5,113 nucleotides of DNA, taken from NCBI GenBank assembly GCA_018609925.1, contig JAHEOG010000225.1, positions 1 through 5,113 on the forward strand, written 5' to 3'. The position numbers were made by a program, and so were the translations under genes. The stretch comes from Gammaproteobacteria bacterium (lineage in GTDB: Bacteria > Pseudomonadota > Gammaproteobacteria > Thiohalorhabdales > Thiohalorhabdaceae). Positions 1 through 5,113 of the stretch are shown piece after piece. Numbering within the stretch: position 1 is the stretch's first letter; each line of letters starts with the position of its first letter. The notes under the pieces are model-generated. The model worked only from the letters and a program-made list of their open reading frames with translations, had not been told where the DNA came from and searched no databases.

Positions 1-776
1 CTCGGGTGATCCAGCGGGCGCGCGGGGAGGTTAGCCTGGAGGGCGTGTGGTTCGGCTATCAGCCCGATCAGCCGGTCTTGCGTGGCATCGATCTGGAGGT
101 CGCCGCGGGCCAGGTGGTGGCCCTGGTGGGTCCCTCCGGGGCGGGGAAATCAACCTTGGTCAATCTGGTCCCCCGGTTCTACCGCCCCGACGCCGGACGC
201 ATCCAGCTCGATCGCATCGATATCCAGGAGCTTACTCTGGCCTCCCTGCGGGCCCAGATCGCTACCGTTAGCCAGGAAGTGGTCCTGTTCCGCGACACCC
301 TCGCCAACAACATCGCCTACGGCCGCCCCGAGGTAACCCGGGAGGAGGTGGAGGATGCCGCCCACGCGGCGGGGGTGATGGAGTTCGTCGGCTACCTGGA
401 AGGGGGGCTGGACCACGATGTGGGCGAGGGCGGGGTCCGTCTGTCCGGGGGACAGCGCCAGCGCATCGCCATTGCCCGGGCCCTGCTGCGGGATGCCCCC
501 ATCCTTATCCTGGACGAAGCCACCTCCAGCCTGGATCCGATGTCGGAGCGCCTGGTCCAGGAGGGGCTGGATCGCCTCATGCGGGACCGAACCACTCTGG
601 TCATCGCCCACCGGCTGGCCACGGTGCATCGGGCCGATGCCATCGCGGTCATGGAGGAAGGCCGGATCGTGGAGCTCGGCACCCACGAGGAGCTCTTGGA
701 GCGCAGCGGGACCTACGCCCGGCTCTGGGCCGGCCAGCTTTCCGACTCGGAAGCGCCCCGGGCGGGCACGGGATGA
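1..776 (+). CDS. msbA: MsbA-type lipid A export ABC transporter, C-terminal ATPase part (5' truncated)
   Basis: Partial gene; the reading frame is open to the left edge, so the transmembrane half lies outside the window. What remains is one complete ABC nucleotide-binding domain. Counting from the GTG codon at position 6, I see an A-loop tyrosine (Y18, in FGY), Walker A GPSGAGKST (42-50), Q-loop Q90, the signature LSGGQ (146-150), Walker B ILILDE (166-171), a D-loop SSLD and the H-loop histidine H202 (IAHRL). All catalytic elements are intact. The order and the ending (GTHEELLERSGTYARLW) fit the fused TMD-NBD half-transporters of the MsbA family, which flip lipid A-core across the inner membrane using ATP. 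Assignment to MsbA rather than another exporter rests on context: lpxK, ycaR and kdsB follow, as in the enterobacterial msbA-lpxK cluster. The GTG at 6 is internal sequence, not a start. The stop codon overlaps the next start (ATGA, 773-776). Another type of lipid or drug half-transporter remains possible without the membrane domain. Confidence 0.88.
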   Translation, partial: RVIQRARGEVSLEGVWFGYQPDQPVLRGIDLEVAAGQVVALVGPSGAGKSTLVNLVPRFYRPDAGRIQLDRIDIQELTLASLRAQIATVSQEVVLFRDTLANNIAYGRPEVTREEVEDAAHAAGVMEFVGYLEGGLDHDVGEGGVRLSGGQRQRIAIARALLRDAPILILDEATSSLDPMSERLVQEGLDRLMRDRTTLVIAHRLATVHRADAIAVMEEGRIVELGTHEELLERSGTYARLWAGQLSDSEAPRAGTG

Positions 777-1432
777 AGCGACGGACATGGCCGCTGGCTG
801 CGGCTGCCCTATTGGCCGCTGGGTGGATTCGTTTGCTGGGGCGCTCGGTGCGGTGGTGGACGGTAGCCCCCGGCGAGACCCGGGTCCTGCTTTCGGGAAC
901 CCAGCCGGTCATCCTGGCCTTCTGGCACGGTCGCCTGCTGTTGATCCCCGTGGCGTACTGGCGATGGGGACGGCGCCAGGTGGATGTCCTGATCAGCGAT
1001 CACGGTGACGGCGAGCTCATCGCCCGTACCATCGGCCGGTTTGGCTTCGGTGCGGTGCGCGGCTCCACGCGTAAGGGGGCCCTCCGGGGCTTGCGGGCGC
1101 TGATCCGGCGAATGGGAGAGGGCGGCGACCTCGCCTTCACCCCGGATGGTCCCCAAGGACCGGCCTGCCAGGTTCAGCCCGGCGTCGTGGATCTGGCCCG
1201 GCGCAGCGGCTACCCCATCCTGCCCGTCACCTACAGCACCCGGGGCGGCTGGCGGCTGACCAGCTGGGACCGCTTCCTGGTTCCCCGCCCCCTAACGCGA
1301 GGCGTCTACTGCTGGGGTTCACCCCATTGGGTAGGCCCGGAAACGGATCGGGAGGAGGCGCGGCGGGGCCTGGAGGCCCGCATGAACGCCCTCGACGAAG
1401 AGGCCGACCGGCTGGCGGGGCGCACGGGATGA
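773..1432 (+). CDS. DUF374-family lysophospholipid/lipid A acyltransferase-like protein
   Basis: 219 residues. The N-terminus is basic then hydrophobic (MKRR followed by a stretch to about residue 22), which suggests a membrane anchor or association. Family hallmarks are ILAFWHGR (47-54), a block ISDHGDGELIA (74-84), RGSTRKGA (96-103), the very characteristic TPDGPQGP (123-130) and SWDRF (164-168). These match the DUF374 branch of the LPLAT acyltransferase superfamily, where FWH plays the part of the usual HX4D-type region and TPDGP is a second conserved block. Known members include LpxJ of Helicobacter, a secondary acyltransferase of lipid A; other members are uncharacterised. Because it sits between msbA and lpxK, with 4-nt overlaps at both ends (ATGA at 773 and at 1429), I infer an acyl transfer step in lipid A assembly at the inner membrane, but acceptor and donor cannot be read from the sequence. 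The family call is strong and the substrate is inferred. Confidence 0.85.
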   Translation: MKRRTWPLAAAALLAAGWIRLLGRSVRWWTVAPGETRVLLSGTQPVILAFWHGRLLLIPVAYWRWGRRQVDVLISDHGDGELIARTIGRFGFGAVRGSTRKGALRGLRALIRRMGEGGDLAFTPDGPQGPACQVQPGVVDLARRSGYPILPVTYSTRGGWRLTSWDRFLVPRPLTRGVYCWGSPHWVGPETDREEARRGLEARMNALDEEADRLAGRTG

Positions 1433-2514
1433 GCGGCGAAGGCTCCGGTGCGGCCGGCGGCAAAGGTGCGGCGGGCAGTCACACCTCGCGCGGCCGGGTT
1501 TCGGGATTCGCGGCCCTGCTGCAGCGTCAATGGCAGCAGGGCGGCTGGGCTAGCTCCGCCCTGGCTCCCCTGGGTCTGGCTTACGGTTCCGTAATGGCGG
1601 GGCGTCGGCGACTGTACCGGGCGGGTTGGCTGCGTCCCCGTGCTGTGCCCGTCCCGGTGGTGGTGGTGGGCAACCTGACCGTCGGCGGAACGGGCAAAAC
1701 CCCGCTGGTAGTGGCGATCTGCGAGGCCCTCCAGGAGCTGGGCTGGCGTCCGGGGGTCGTCAGCCGGGGCTACGGCCGGTCCGGTCGCGGCCTGCGCGTC
1801 GTTTCTCGCGGGGAAGGCGGGGTGCTCCCGGCTCGGGAGGCCGGGGACGAGCCGGTGCTGATCGCCCGCCGGCTCGCCATCCCCGTCGTGGTGGCAGCCG
1901 ATCGAGTGGAGGCGGCCCGCCGGGCCGCCGATTTGGGGGCGGACTGCGTGGTGGCCGACGATGGGCTCCAGCACCTCCCCCTGCCGCGAGACCTGGCCAT
2001 CCTCGTGATGGACCCCGACCAGGGCCTTGGCAACGGCCGCTGCCTGCCCGCCGGGCCCCTTCGCGAGCCGGCCGGCGCCCGGAAGGCTGCCCATGCCTTG
2101 GTGGTGAGCGGCTCGGGGGCGATTTGTGGCCATAAGGGCGACTACCGGATGGAGCTGGTTCCGGAGGGCCTGCAGGGGATCCAGCGGCCCGGTCAGCGGC
2201 GGGAGCCGGATTGGCTGGCCGGTCGGAAGGTCCAAGCGGTTGCCGGGACCGCCCGACCCGAGCGATTCTTCGACACGCTCCAGAAACTGGGAGCGCGGGT
2301 GACGGCCCATCCCTTTCCCGATCATCACGTCTTTCGGGCGGGGGATCTGGACTTCTCGGAGCCAGGCACCCTGGTGGCGACGGAGAAGGATGCCCCCAAA
2401 TTGGCCGAGATGGGGATGGCGGGCTGGTTCCTCCGCGTGGGGGTCAGGTTGCACCCGGGCTTCGAAGGTCTGCTTCGGCAGTTGCCGCCCGGTCCGGGCT
2501 CCGGTGTATCCTAG
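1429..2514 (+). CDS. lpxK: Tetraacyldisaccharide 4'-kinase LpxK
   Basis: 361 residues. LpxK phosphorylates the 4' position of tetraacyldisaccharide-1-phosphate with ATP to give lipid IVA, on the cytoplasmic face of the inner membrane. Visible motifs: an N-terminal hydrophobic anchor (about 41-56), the unusual P-loop GNLTVGGTGKTP (81-92), SRGYGR (112-117), AGDEP (138-142, with the aspartate D140 expected at the active site), DDGLQH (177-182), GNGRCLPAGPLREP (201-214), RPERFF (276-281), FPDHH (296-300) and TEKDAPKL (318-325). The set is complete, so the enzyme is probably active. Compared with E. coli LpxK it carries about 29 extra Gly/Ala/Ser-rich residues before the conserved WxxG...LAYG anchor. 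I kept the ATG at 1429 because it forms a 4-nt ATGA overlap with the preceding stop, the same arrangement as at the previous junction; a more upstream TTG at 1327 would extend far into the neighbour and adds only low-complexity sequence. The gene ends with TAG, 19 nt before the ycaR start. Confidence 0.96.
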   Translation: MSGEGSGAAGGKGAAGSHTSRGRVSGFAALLQRQWQQGGWASSALAPLGLAYGSVMAGRRRLYRAGWLRPRAVPVPVVVVGNLTVGGTGKTPLVVAICEALQELGWRPGVVSRGYGRSGRGLRVVSRGEGGVLPAREAGDEPVLIARRLAIPVVVAADRVEAARRAADLGADCVVADDGLQHLPLPRDLAILVMDPDQGLGNGRCLPAGPLREPAGARKAAHALVVSGSGAICGHKGDYRMELVPEGLQGIQRPGQRREPDWLAGRKVQAVAGTARPERFFDTLQKLGARVTAHPFPDHHVFRAGDLDFSEPGTLVATEKDAPKLAEMGMAGWFLRVGVRLHPGFEGLLRQLPPGPGSGVS

Positions 2515-2533
2515 GGATTCATGCTCCCAGGGG

Positions 2534-2731
2534 ATGGCCAAGGTGCTGGACCGCAAACTGTTGGATATCCTGGTTTGTCCGGTGTGCAAGGCGGAAATCT
2601 CCCTCAATCGGGAGAAGAACGGCCTGATCTGCGACAAGTGCAAGCTGGAGTACCCCATCCGGGATGACATCCCGGTGATGCTCCCGGATGAGGCCCGGTC
2701 CCTCGAGGAAGGGGGCGAAGGGCCCGGGTGA
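2534..2731 (+). CDS. ycaR: YcaR/Trm112-family zinc-ribbon protein
   Basis: 65 residues, close to the 60 of E. coli YcaR. The pattern RKLLDILVCPVCK (7-19) followed by LICDKCKLEYPIRDDIPVML (31-50) is the UPF0434/Trm112-like fold. Cysteines C15, C18, C33 and C36 form two CxxC knuckles, so a full four-cysteine zinc site appears present; E. coli YcaR, as I recall it, lacks one of the second pair. The family is small and cytosolic; bacterial members sit almost always between lpxK and kdsB, but their role is not established (Trm112 in eukaryotes activates methyltransferases). The start is uncertain: the ATG at 2534 has AGGGG directly against it, while a GTG at 2543 would have the same AGGGG (2529-2533) at 9 nt and would begin VLDRKLL, closer to the E. 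coli N-terminus. The end overlaps kdsB by 4 nt (GTGA). Confidence 0.93.
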   Translation: MAKVLDRKLLDILVCPVCKAEISLNREKNGLICDKCKLEYPIRDDIPVMLPDEARSLEEGGEGPG

Positions 2732-3516
2732 GCTTCACCGTCCTGATCCCGGCCCGCTATCAGGCCTCCCGGCTTCCGGGGAAGCCCCTACGCGAGATCC
2801 AGGGGGTCCCCTTAGTGGTCCGGGTGCTGGAAAGGGCCCGGGCCAGCGGGGCAGGCCGGGTGGTTGTGGCCTCCGACACTGAGGAGGTGGTGGCATCGGT
2901 CCGTGGACACGGAGGGGAGGCCGTGGTGACGGACAGCGCTTGCCCCTCCGGCACGGATCGTCTCGCCCAAGCCGCGGCGATGCTGGACCTGGACGATGAA
3001 GCGGCCGTGGTGAACTGTCAGGGGGATGAACCTTTCGTGGCACCGGGCCTCCTTCGGGGGGTGGCCGAAGCCCTCGATCGGGAGCCGCAGCGGCGGATGG
3101 CCACTGCTGCCCATCGCCTTCAGGATCCGGACCGGATCTGGGATCCCCACGCCGTCAAGGTGGTGCTGGCGGGTAACGGCGACGCCCTGTATTTCTCACG
3201 GGCCCCCATCCCTTGGGATCGTGAGCGCCTGGATCCCGCCGCGCGGGCCGATGAAGGACCGGCGCCGCCGGTTTCCTTTCGCCTGCATATCGGCGTGTAC
3301 GCCTACCGGGCCGGTTTCCTGCGGACCTTTTCGCAGTGGCCGGTGACCGATCTGGAACGCCGGGAAGGCCTGGAGCAGCTCCGGGCCCTCGAGAACGGGG
3401 TGGCGGTACGGGTCATCGATTCCCCGGAGCCACCCGGGGTCGGAGTGGATACCCCCGAGGACCTGGAAAGGGCCAATCGGCTCTGGGCCGAGGGGGGAGC
3501 CCGGCCAGACCCCTAA
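2728..3516 (+). CDS. kdsB: 3-deoxy-manno-octulosonate cytidylyltransferase (CMP-Kdo synthetase)
   Basis: 262 residues with a GTG start. KdsB activates Kdo with CTP, giving CMP-Kdo and pyrophosphate in the cytosol, the donor for adding Kdo to lipid IVA made by LpxK. Motifs in order: IPARYQASRLPGKPL (7-21, nucleotide-binding loop with R10 and K19), ASDTEEV (48-54), SGTDR (74-78), CQGDEP (97-102, metal-binding D100), YFSRAPIPW (155-163), HIGVYAYR (187-194), LEQLRALENG (215-224) and GVDTPEDLE (239-247, second metal aspartate D241). All expected active-site blocks are present. It is slightly longer than the E. coli enzyme, with a more divergent insert around 164-183 and a short extra tail. The GTG start is fixed by its GTGA overlap with the ycaR stop and by the motif beginning at residue 7; a purine-rich stretch GAGGAAGGGGG lies about 13-23 nt upstream. 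The gene ends with two adjacent in-frame stops, TAA TAG (3514-3519). Confidence 0.97.
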   Translation: MSFTVLIPARYQASRLPGKPLREIQGVPLVVRVLERARASGAGRVVVASDTEEVVASVRGHGGEAVVTDSACPSGTDRLAQAAAMLDLDDEAAVVNCQGDEPFVAPGLLRGVAEALDREPQRRMATAAHRLQDPDRIWDPHAVKVVLAGNGDALYFSRAPIPWDRERLDPAARADEGPAPPVSFRLHIGVYAYRAGFLRTFSQWPVTDLERREGLEQLRALENGVAVRVIDSPEPPGVGVDTPEDLERANRLWAEGGARPDP

Positions 3517-3540
3517 TAGCCACGATCAACGAAAAACCTA

Positions 3541-3547
3541 TAGGGAG
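3541..3547 (+). promoter_or_regulatory. Ribosome-binding site of ppa
   Basis: TAGGGAG lies 6 nt upstream of the ATG at 3554, the clearest Shine-Dalgarno among the rightward genes here. It indicates independent translation initiation of ppa, in contrast to the overlapped genes before it. Confidence 0.7.
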
Positions 3548-3553
3548 TGCGCG

Positions 3554-4075
3554 ATGGATCTGAGCAAGGTCCCAGCCGGCAAAGGACCCCCTGCGGACAT
3601 CAACGTGGTGATCGAGATTCCCCAGGGTTCCAGCGTCAAGTACGAGCTGGACAAGGACTCGGGGATGGTGGAGGTGGACCGGTTCCTGTTCACCCCCATG
3701 TACTACCCCCTCAATTACGGGTTCGTCCCCAACACCCTGTCCGAGGACGAGGACCCCACCGATGTCCTAGTGGTGTCCCGCGAGCCCGTTTATCCGGGCT
3801 CCGTCCTGCGCAGCCGCCCGGTAGGTGTCCTCGAGATGGAGGACGAGGACGGTGTGGACGCCAAGATCCTGGCTGTGCCTCACGAGAAGGTGGACAACAA
3901 TTACGTGGGGATCCAGGAGGTTACCGAACTTTCCGAGGCCTTGCGCAACGCCATCAAGCACTTCTTCGAGCGCTACAAGGACCTGGAGCCCGGGAAGTGG
4001 ACAGAGATCCGGGACTGGAAGGGCGCCTCCGAGGCCCGGGCGATCATCGAGGCGGATACCGCTCGTAACAGCTGA
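3554..4075 (+). CDS. ppa: Family I inorganic pyrophosphatase
   Basis: 173 residues, the usual size of the bacterial soluble enzyme (about 175). It hydrolyses pyrophosphate to two phosphates with Mg2+, pulling biosynthetic reactions forward in the cytosol. The N-terminus (VPAGKGPPADINVVIEIPQG) and body are colinear with E. coli Ppa. Active-site residues are visible at K29, E31, R43, Y55, D65, D67, D70 (in EDEDPTDVLVV), D97, D102, K104 (in DEDGVDAKILAVP), Y141 and K142; the metal-binding aspartates and the phosphate-binding K/R/Y residues are all kept. The protein is acidic. It begins 37 nt after kdsB, with its own ribosome-binding site; I see no convincing promoter in that gap, so it may be read through from the LPS operon. 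KdsB produces pyrophosphate, which gives the pairing some metabolic sense, but Ppa is a general housekeeping enzyme. Downstream it converges with a small gene on the minus strand. Confidence 0.98.
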   Translation: MDLSKVPAGKGPPADINVVIEIPQGSSVKYELDKDSGMVEVDRFLFTPMYYPLNYGFVPNTLSEDEDPTDVLVVSREPVYPGSVLRSRPVGVLEMEDEDGVDAKILAVPHEKVDNNYVGIQEVTELSEALRNAIKHFFERYKDLEPGKWTEIRDWKGASEARAIIEADTARNS

Positions 4076-4094
4076 GGTCCCCGGGCGGGCTCAG
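4072..4094. terminator. Possible bidirectional hairpin between convergent stops
   Basis: CTGAG (4072-4076) and CTCAG (4090-4094) are inverted, with a CCC/GGG inner pairing (4080-4082 with 4087-4089 or nearby). The dyad contains the stop codon of ppa and the stop codon of the opposite gene. There is no T-run on either side, so termination is doubtful; part of the symmetry is simply two facing TGA codons. Confidence 0.25.
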
Positions 4095-4378
4095 TTGCTG
4101 GCCTCCGCTCCCTCCAGGTGGAGGAGGTTTAGGAGCTCGTTGGGGTGGCCCTTGTCGTCGTAGTTGCTTAGGCACAGGGTGGCCGGAGCCGGGCGGTAGG
4201 GGTGGTCCGGGAGATCGGACTGGATGGCTTGCTTGTGTCGGTGCTGGAGGACCAGCGGCGGTCCCTCCGGCAGGACATCGAGCACCGTGTAGGGCTCGCC
4301 GGCGTAATCCACTCGGTAGCCGATGAGCCCGAACAGGTAGTCGAGATCCCGGTACCGGTCCTTATCGAACGGAGTCAA
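4091..4378 (-). CDS. Small protein of unknown function (95 aa)
   Basis: I do not recognise this gene. From a TTG at 4378 it encodes 95 residues, beginning MTPFDKDRYRDLDYLFGLIG and ending HPNELLNLLHLEGAEASN. It is acidic and mildly aromatic at the N-terminus (several Tyr, Phe), with no signal peptide, no transmembrane segment and only one cysteine. The N-terminal half (GYRVDYAGEPYTVLDVLPEGPPLVLQ) reads like a small beta-rich barrel, of the kind where a sequence 'gets a value' through alternating strands, but this is an impression only. It is very probably real: third positions are strongly G/C in this frame, and a good ribosome-binding site (GGAGGTC, 4385-4391) stands 6 nt before the TTG. The frame stays open further upstream to 4585, but that would run across the promoter and into the tRNA, and no ATG or GTG lies between. 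It is transcribed away from the rrn promoter and toward ppa. Confidence 0.72.
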   Translation of the reverse strand: MTPFDKDRYRDLDYLFGLIGYRVDYAGEPYTVLDVLPEGPPLVLQHRHKQAIQSDLPDHPYRPAPATLCLSNYDDKGHPNELLNLLHLEGAEASN

Positions 4379-4384
4379 GTCGAA

Positions 4385-4391
4385 GACCTCC
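4385..4391 (-). promoter_or_regulatory. Ribosome-binding site that sets the TTG start of the small minus-strand gene
   Basis: On the minus strand GGAGGTC is followed by TTCGAC and then TTG at 4378. The near-perfect Shine-Dalgarno at normal spacing is the main reason for choosing this start over the longer frame. Confidence 0.65.
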
Positions 4392-4447
4392 GTCCCAAGG
4401 CACCGCGGAGAACCTATCCCAGAGCCGGCGATGCGGGAAGGGGGCGC

Positions 4448-4464
4448 CCGGGGGAGGTCCCCGG
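4448..4464. repeat. GC-rich inverted repeat upstream of the tRNA/rrn promoter
   Basis: CCGGGG (4448-4453) and CCCCGG (4459-4464) are perfect inverted 6-mers with a 5-nt centre. It lies 20 nt upstream of the -35 element, in the 106-bp gap between the small gene's start and the promoter. It could be an operator or simply a product of high GC. Confidence 0.4.
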
Positions 4465-4471
4465 ATTTGCC

Positions 4472-4484
4472 GGCCCGCCGGGCC
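4472..4484. repeat. 13-bp palindrome abutting the -35 element
   Basis: GGCCCG-C-CGGGCC is perfectly symmetric around 4478 and ends at the base before TTGACA. The position, where an UP element or an operator would be expected, suggests protein binding, but no factor can be named from the sequence. It is not AT-rich, so it is not a classical UP element. Confidence 0.45.
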
Positions 4485-4512
4485 TTGACAGGGAATGCAT
4501 GGCCCGTAGAAT
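4485..4512 (+). promoter_or_regulatory. Sigma70 promoter of tRNA-fMet and the rRNA operon
   Basis: The -35 is a perfect TTGACA (4485-4490) and the -10 is TAGAAT (4507-4512, five of six consensus bases), separated by 16 nt. Transcription would start near 4519, only about 8 nt before the mature tRNA. This is by far the strongest promoter-like sequence in the window. A GC-rich discriminator of the E. coli rrn P1 type is not obvious (AAAGCCAC follows the -10), so stringent control cannot be argued from the sequence. Confidence 0.85.
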
Positions 4513-4526
4513 AAAGCCACATCGAT

Positions 4527-4603
<77 letters not shown>

Positions 4604-4616
4604 ATTTGGAAGTCAG

Positions 4617-4627
4617 GCTCTTTCACA
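4617..4627 (+). promoter_or_regulatory. boxA antitermination element of the rrn leader
   Basis: GCTCTTTCACA closely matches the E. coli rrn boxA (TGCTCTTTAACA; with the preceding G, 10 of 12 bases agree). In rRNA operons boxA RNA is bound by NusB-S10 and assembles the Nus/SuhB antitermination complex, which protects against Rho and aids folding. Its position just after the tRNA and about 107 nt before 16S supports the reading that transcription comes through the tRNA. Confidence 0.75.
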
Positions 4628-4654
4628 ATCTGGGATGAGGAAGCGTTGTGGGCT

Positions 4655-4674
4655 CCGTCGTGAGGCGGTTTTTT
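4655..4674 (+). promoter_or_regulatory. Terminator-like hairpin with T6 tract in the rrn leader
   Basis: CCGTC-GTGA-GGCGG (4655-4668) can form a 5-bp stem, with one G-U pair, closed by a GNRA-type GUGA loop, and is followed at once by TTTTTT (4669-4674). The stem is short, so termination would be weak. It lies downstream of boxA, where the antitermination complex should suppress it. It may instead be a pause or folding element. Confidence 0.4.
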
Positions 4675-4706
4675 GGCCGTTGGGCGGGGCGCTGAGCGAG
4701 GATTAG

Positions 4707-4726
4707 GCCGATCCGGTGGGATCGGC
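4707..4726 (+). other. Leader hairpin next to the 16S 5' end
   Basis: GCCGATCC and GGATCGGC form a perfect 8-bp stem with a GGTG loop, ending 7 nt before the mature 16S start. E. coli has a comparable small hairpin close upstream of its 16S, thought to help processing and folding of the 5' domain. The function here is inferred from position. Confidence 0.6.
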
Positions 4727-4733
4727 GAGGTAT

Positions 4734-5113
<380 letters not shown>

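Noticed and set aside
150..788. 212-codon open frame on the minus strand opposite msbA
   Set aside because: Mirror of a strongly conserved ATPase domain; no recognisable motif and no ribosome-binding site noted.
1306..2670. 454-codon open frame on the minus strand opposite lpxK and neighbours
   Set aside because: It lies antisense to three well-identified genes, has low-complexity Pro/Arg/His-rich sequence and no family motif; long antisense frames are expected in GC-rich DNA.
3517..3553. Possible promoter before ppa (TATAGG at 3539-3544)
   Set aside because: No -35-like sequence at a suitable distance; the bases are mostly the ribosome-binding site.
4410..4440. Possible promoter for the small minus-strand gene (TTCCCG-17-TAGGTT)
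   Set aside because: Only three of six matches in each hexamer, which is no better than chance in this region.
4604..4733. Second rrn promoter between tRNA-fMet and 16S
   Set aside because: TTGGAA, TTGTGG and TTGGGC were tried as -35 elements, but none has an acceptable -10 at 16-18 nt.

Overview
The window is GC-rich bacterial DNA with very high GC at third codon positions. It holds the end of a lipid A/Kdo (LPS core) operon, a pyrophosphatase gene, a small unrecognised gene on the opposite strand, and the start of a ribosomal RNA operon headed by an initiator tRNA. The gene order msbA - lpxK - ycaR - kdsB is the classical gammaproteobacterial LPS arrangement. The 16S 5' end looks proteobacterial. 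I therefore infer a Gram-negative gammaproteobacterium, possibly a deep-branching or environmental lineage given the unusual 16S helix 15; the genus cannot be fixed from 380 nt by eye.

Layout. Bases 1-776 encode the ATP-binding half of an MsbA-type lipid A flippase, cut at the window's left edge. Bases 773-1432 encode a DUF374-family acyltransferase, 1429-2514 LpxK (lipid A 4'-kinase), 2534-2731 a YcaR/Trm112-like zinc-ribbon protein, and 2728-3516 KdsB (CMP-Kdo synthetase). These five read rightward. Three of the four junctions are 4-nt stop/start overlaps (ATGA, ATGA, GTGA), so they almost certainly form one translationally coupled operon. Its promoter lies outside the window. Bases 3554-4075 encode a family I inorganic pyrophosphatase with its own good ribosome-binding site, 37 nt after kdsB. 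KdsB releases pyrophosphate, so a neighbouring pyrophosphatase fits the pathway, although Ppa serves all of metabolism.

A small gene of unknown function (4091-4378, minus strand, probable TTG start) converges on ppa with only 15 nt between the stop codons. To its right is a strong sigma70-type promoter (TTGACA-16-TAGAAT, 4485-4512) preceded by two GC-rich inverted repeats. It drives an initiator tRNA-fMet (4527-4603, CCA encoded). An rrn-type boxA antitermination element (4617-4627), a terminator-like hairpin (4655-4674) and a perfect 8-bp leader hairpin (4707-4726) follow, and then the 16S rRNA 5' end (about 4734 to the window edge). I see no other promoter between the tRNA and 16S, so tRNA-fMet looks like the first gene of this rRNA operon.

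The most interesting points are the initiator tRNA at the head of the rrn operon, its U1-U72 end mismatch, a compensatory base-pair change inside the near-universal EUB338/341 site of 16S, a DUF374 (LpxJ-like) acyltransferase inside the lipid A operon, and the unrecognised small gene. I found no mobile element, CRISPR array or defence system.
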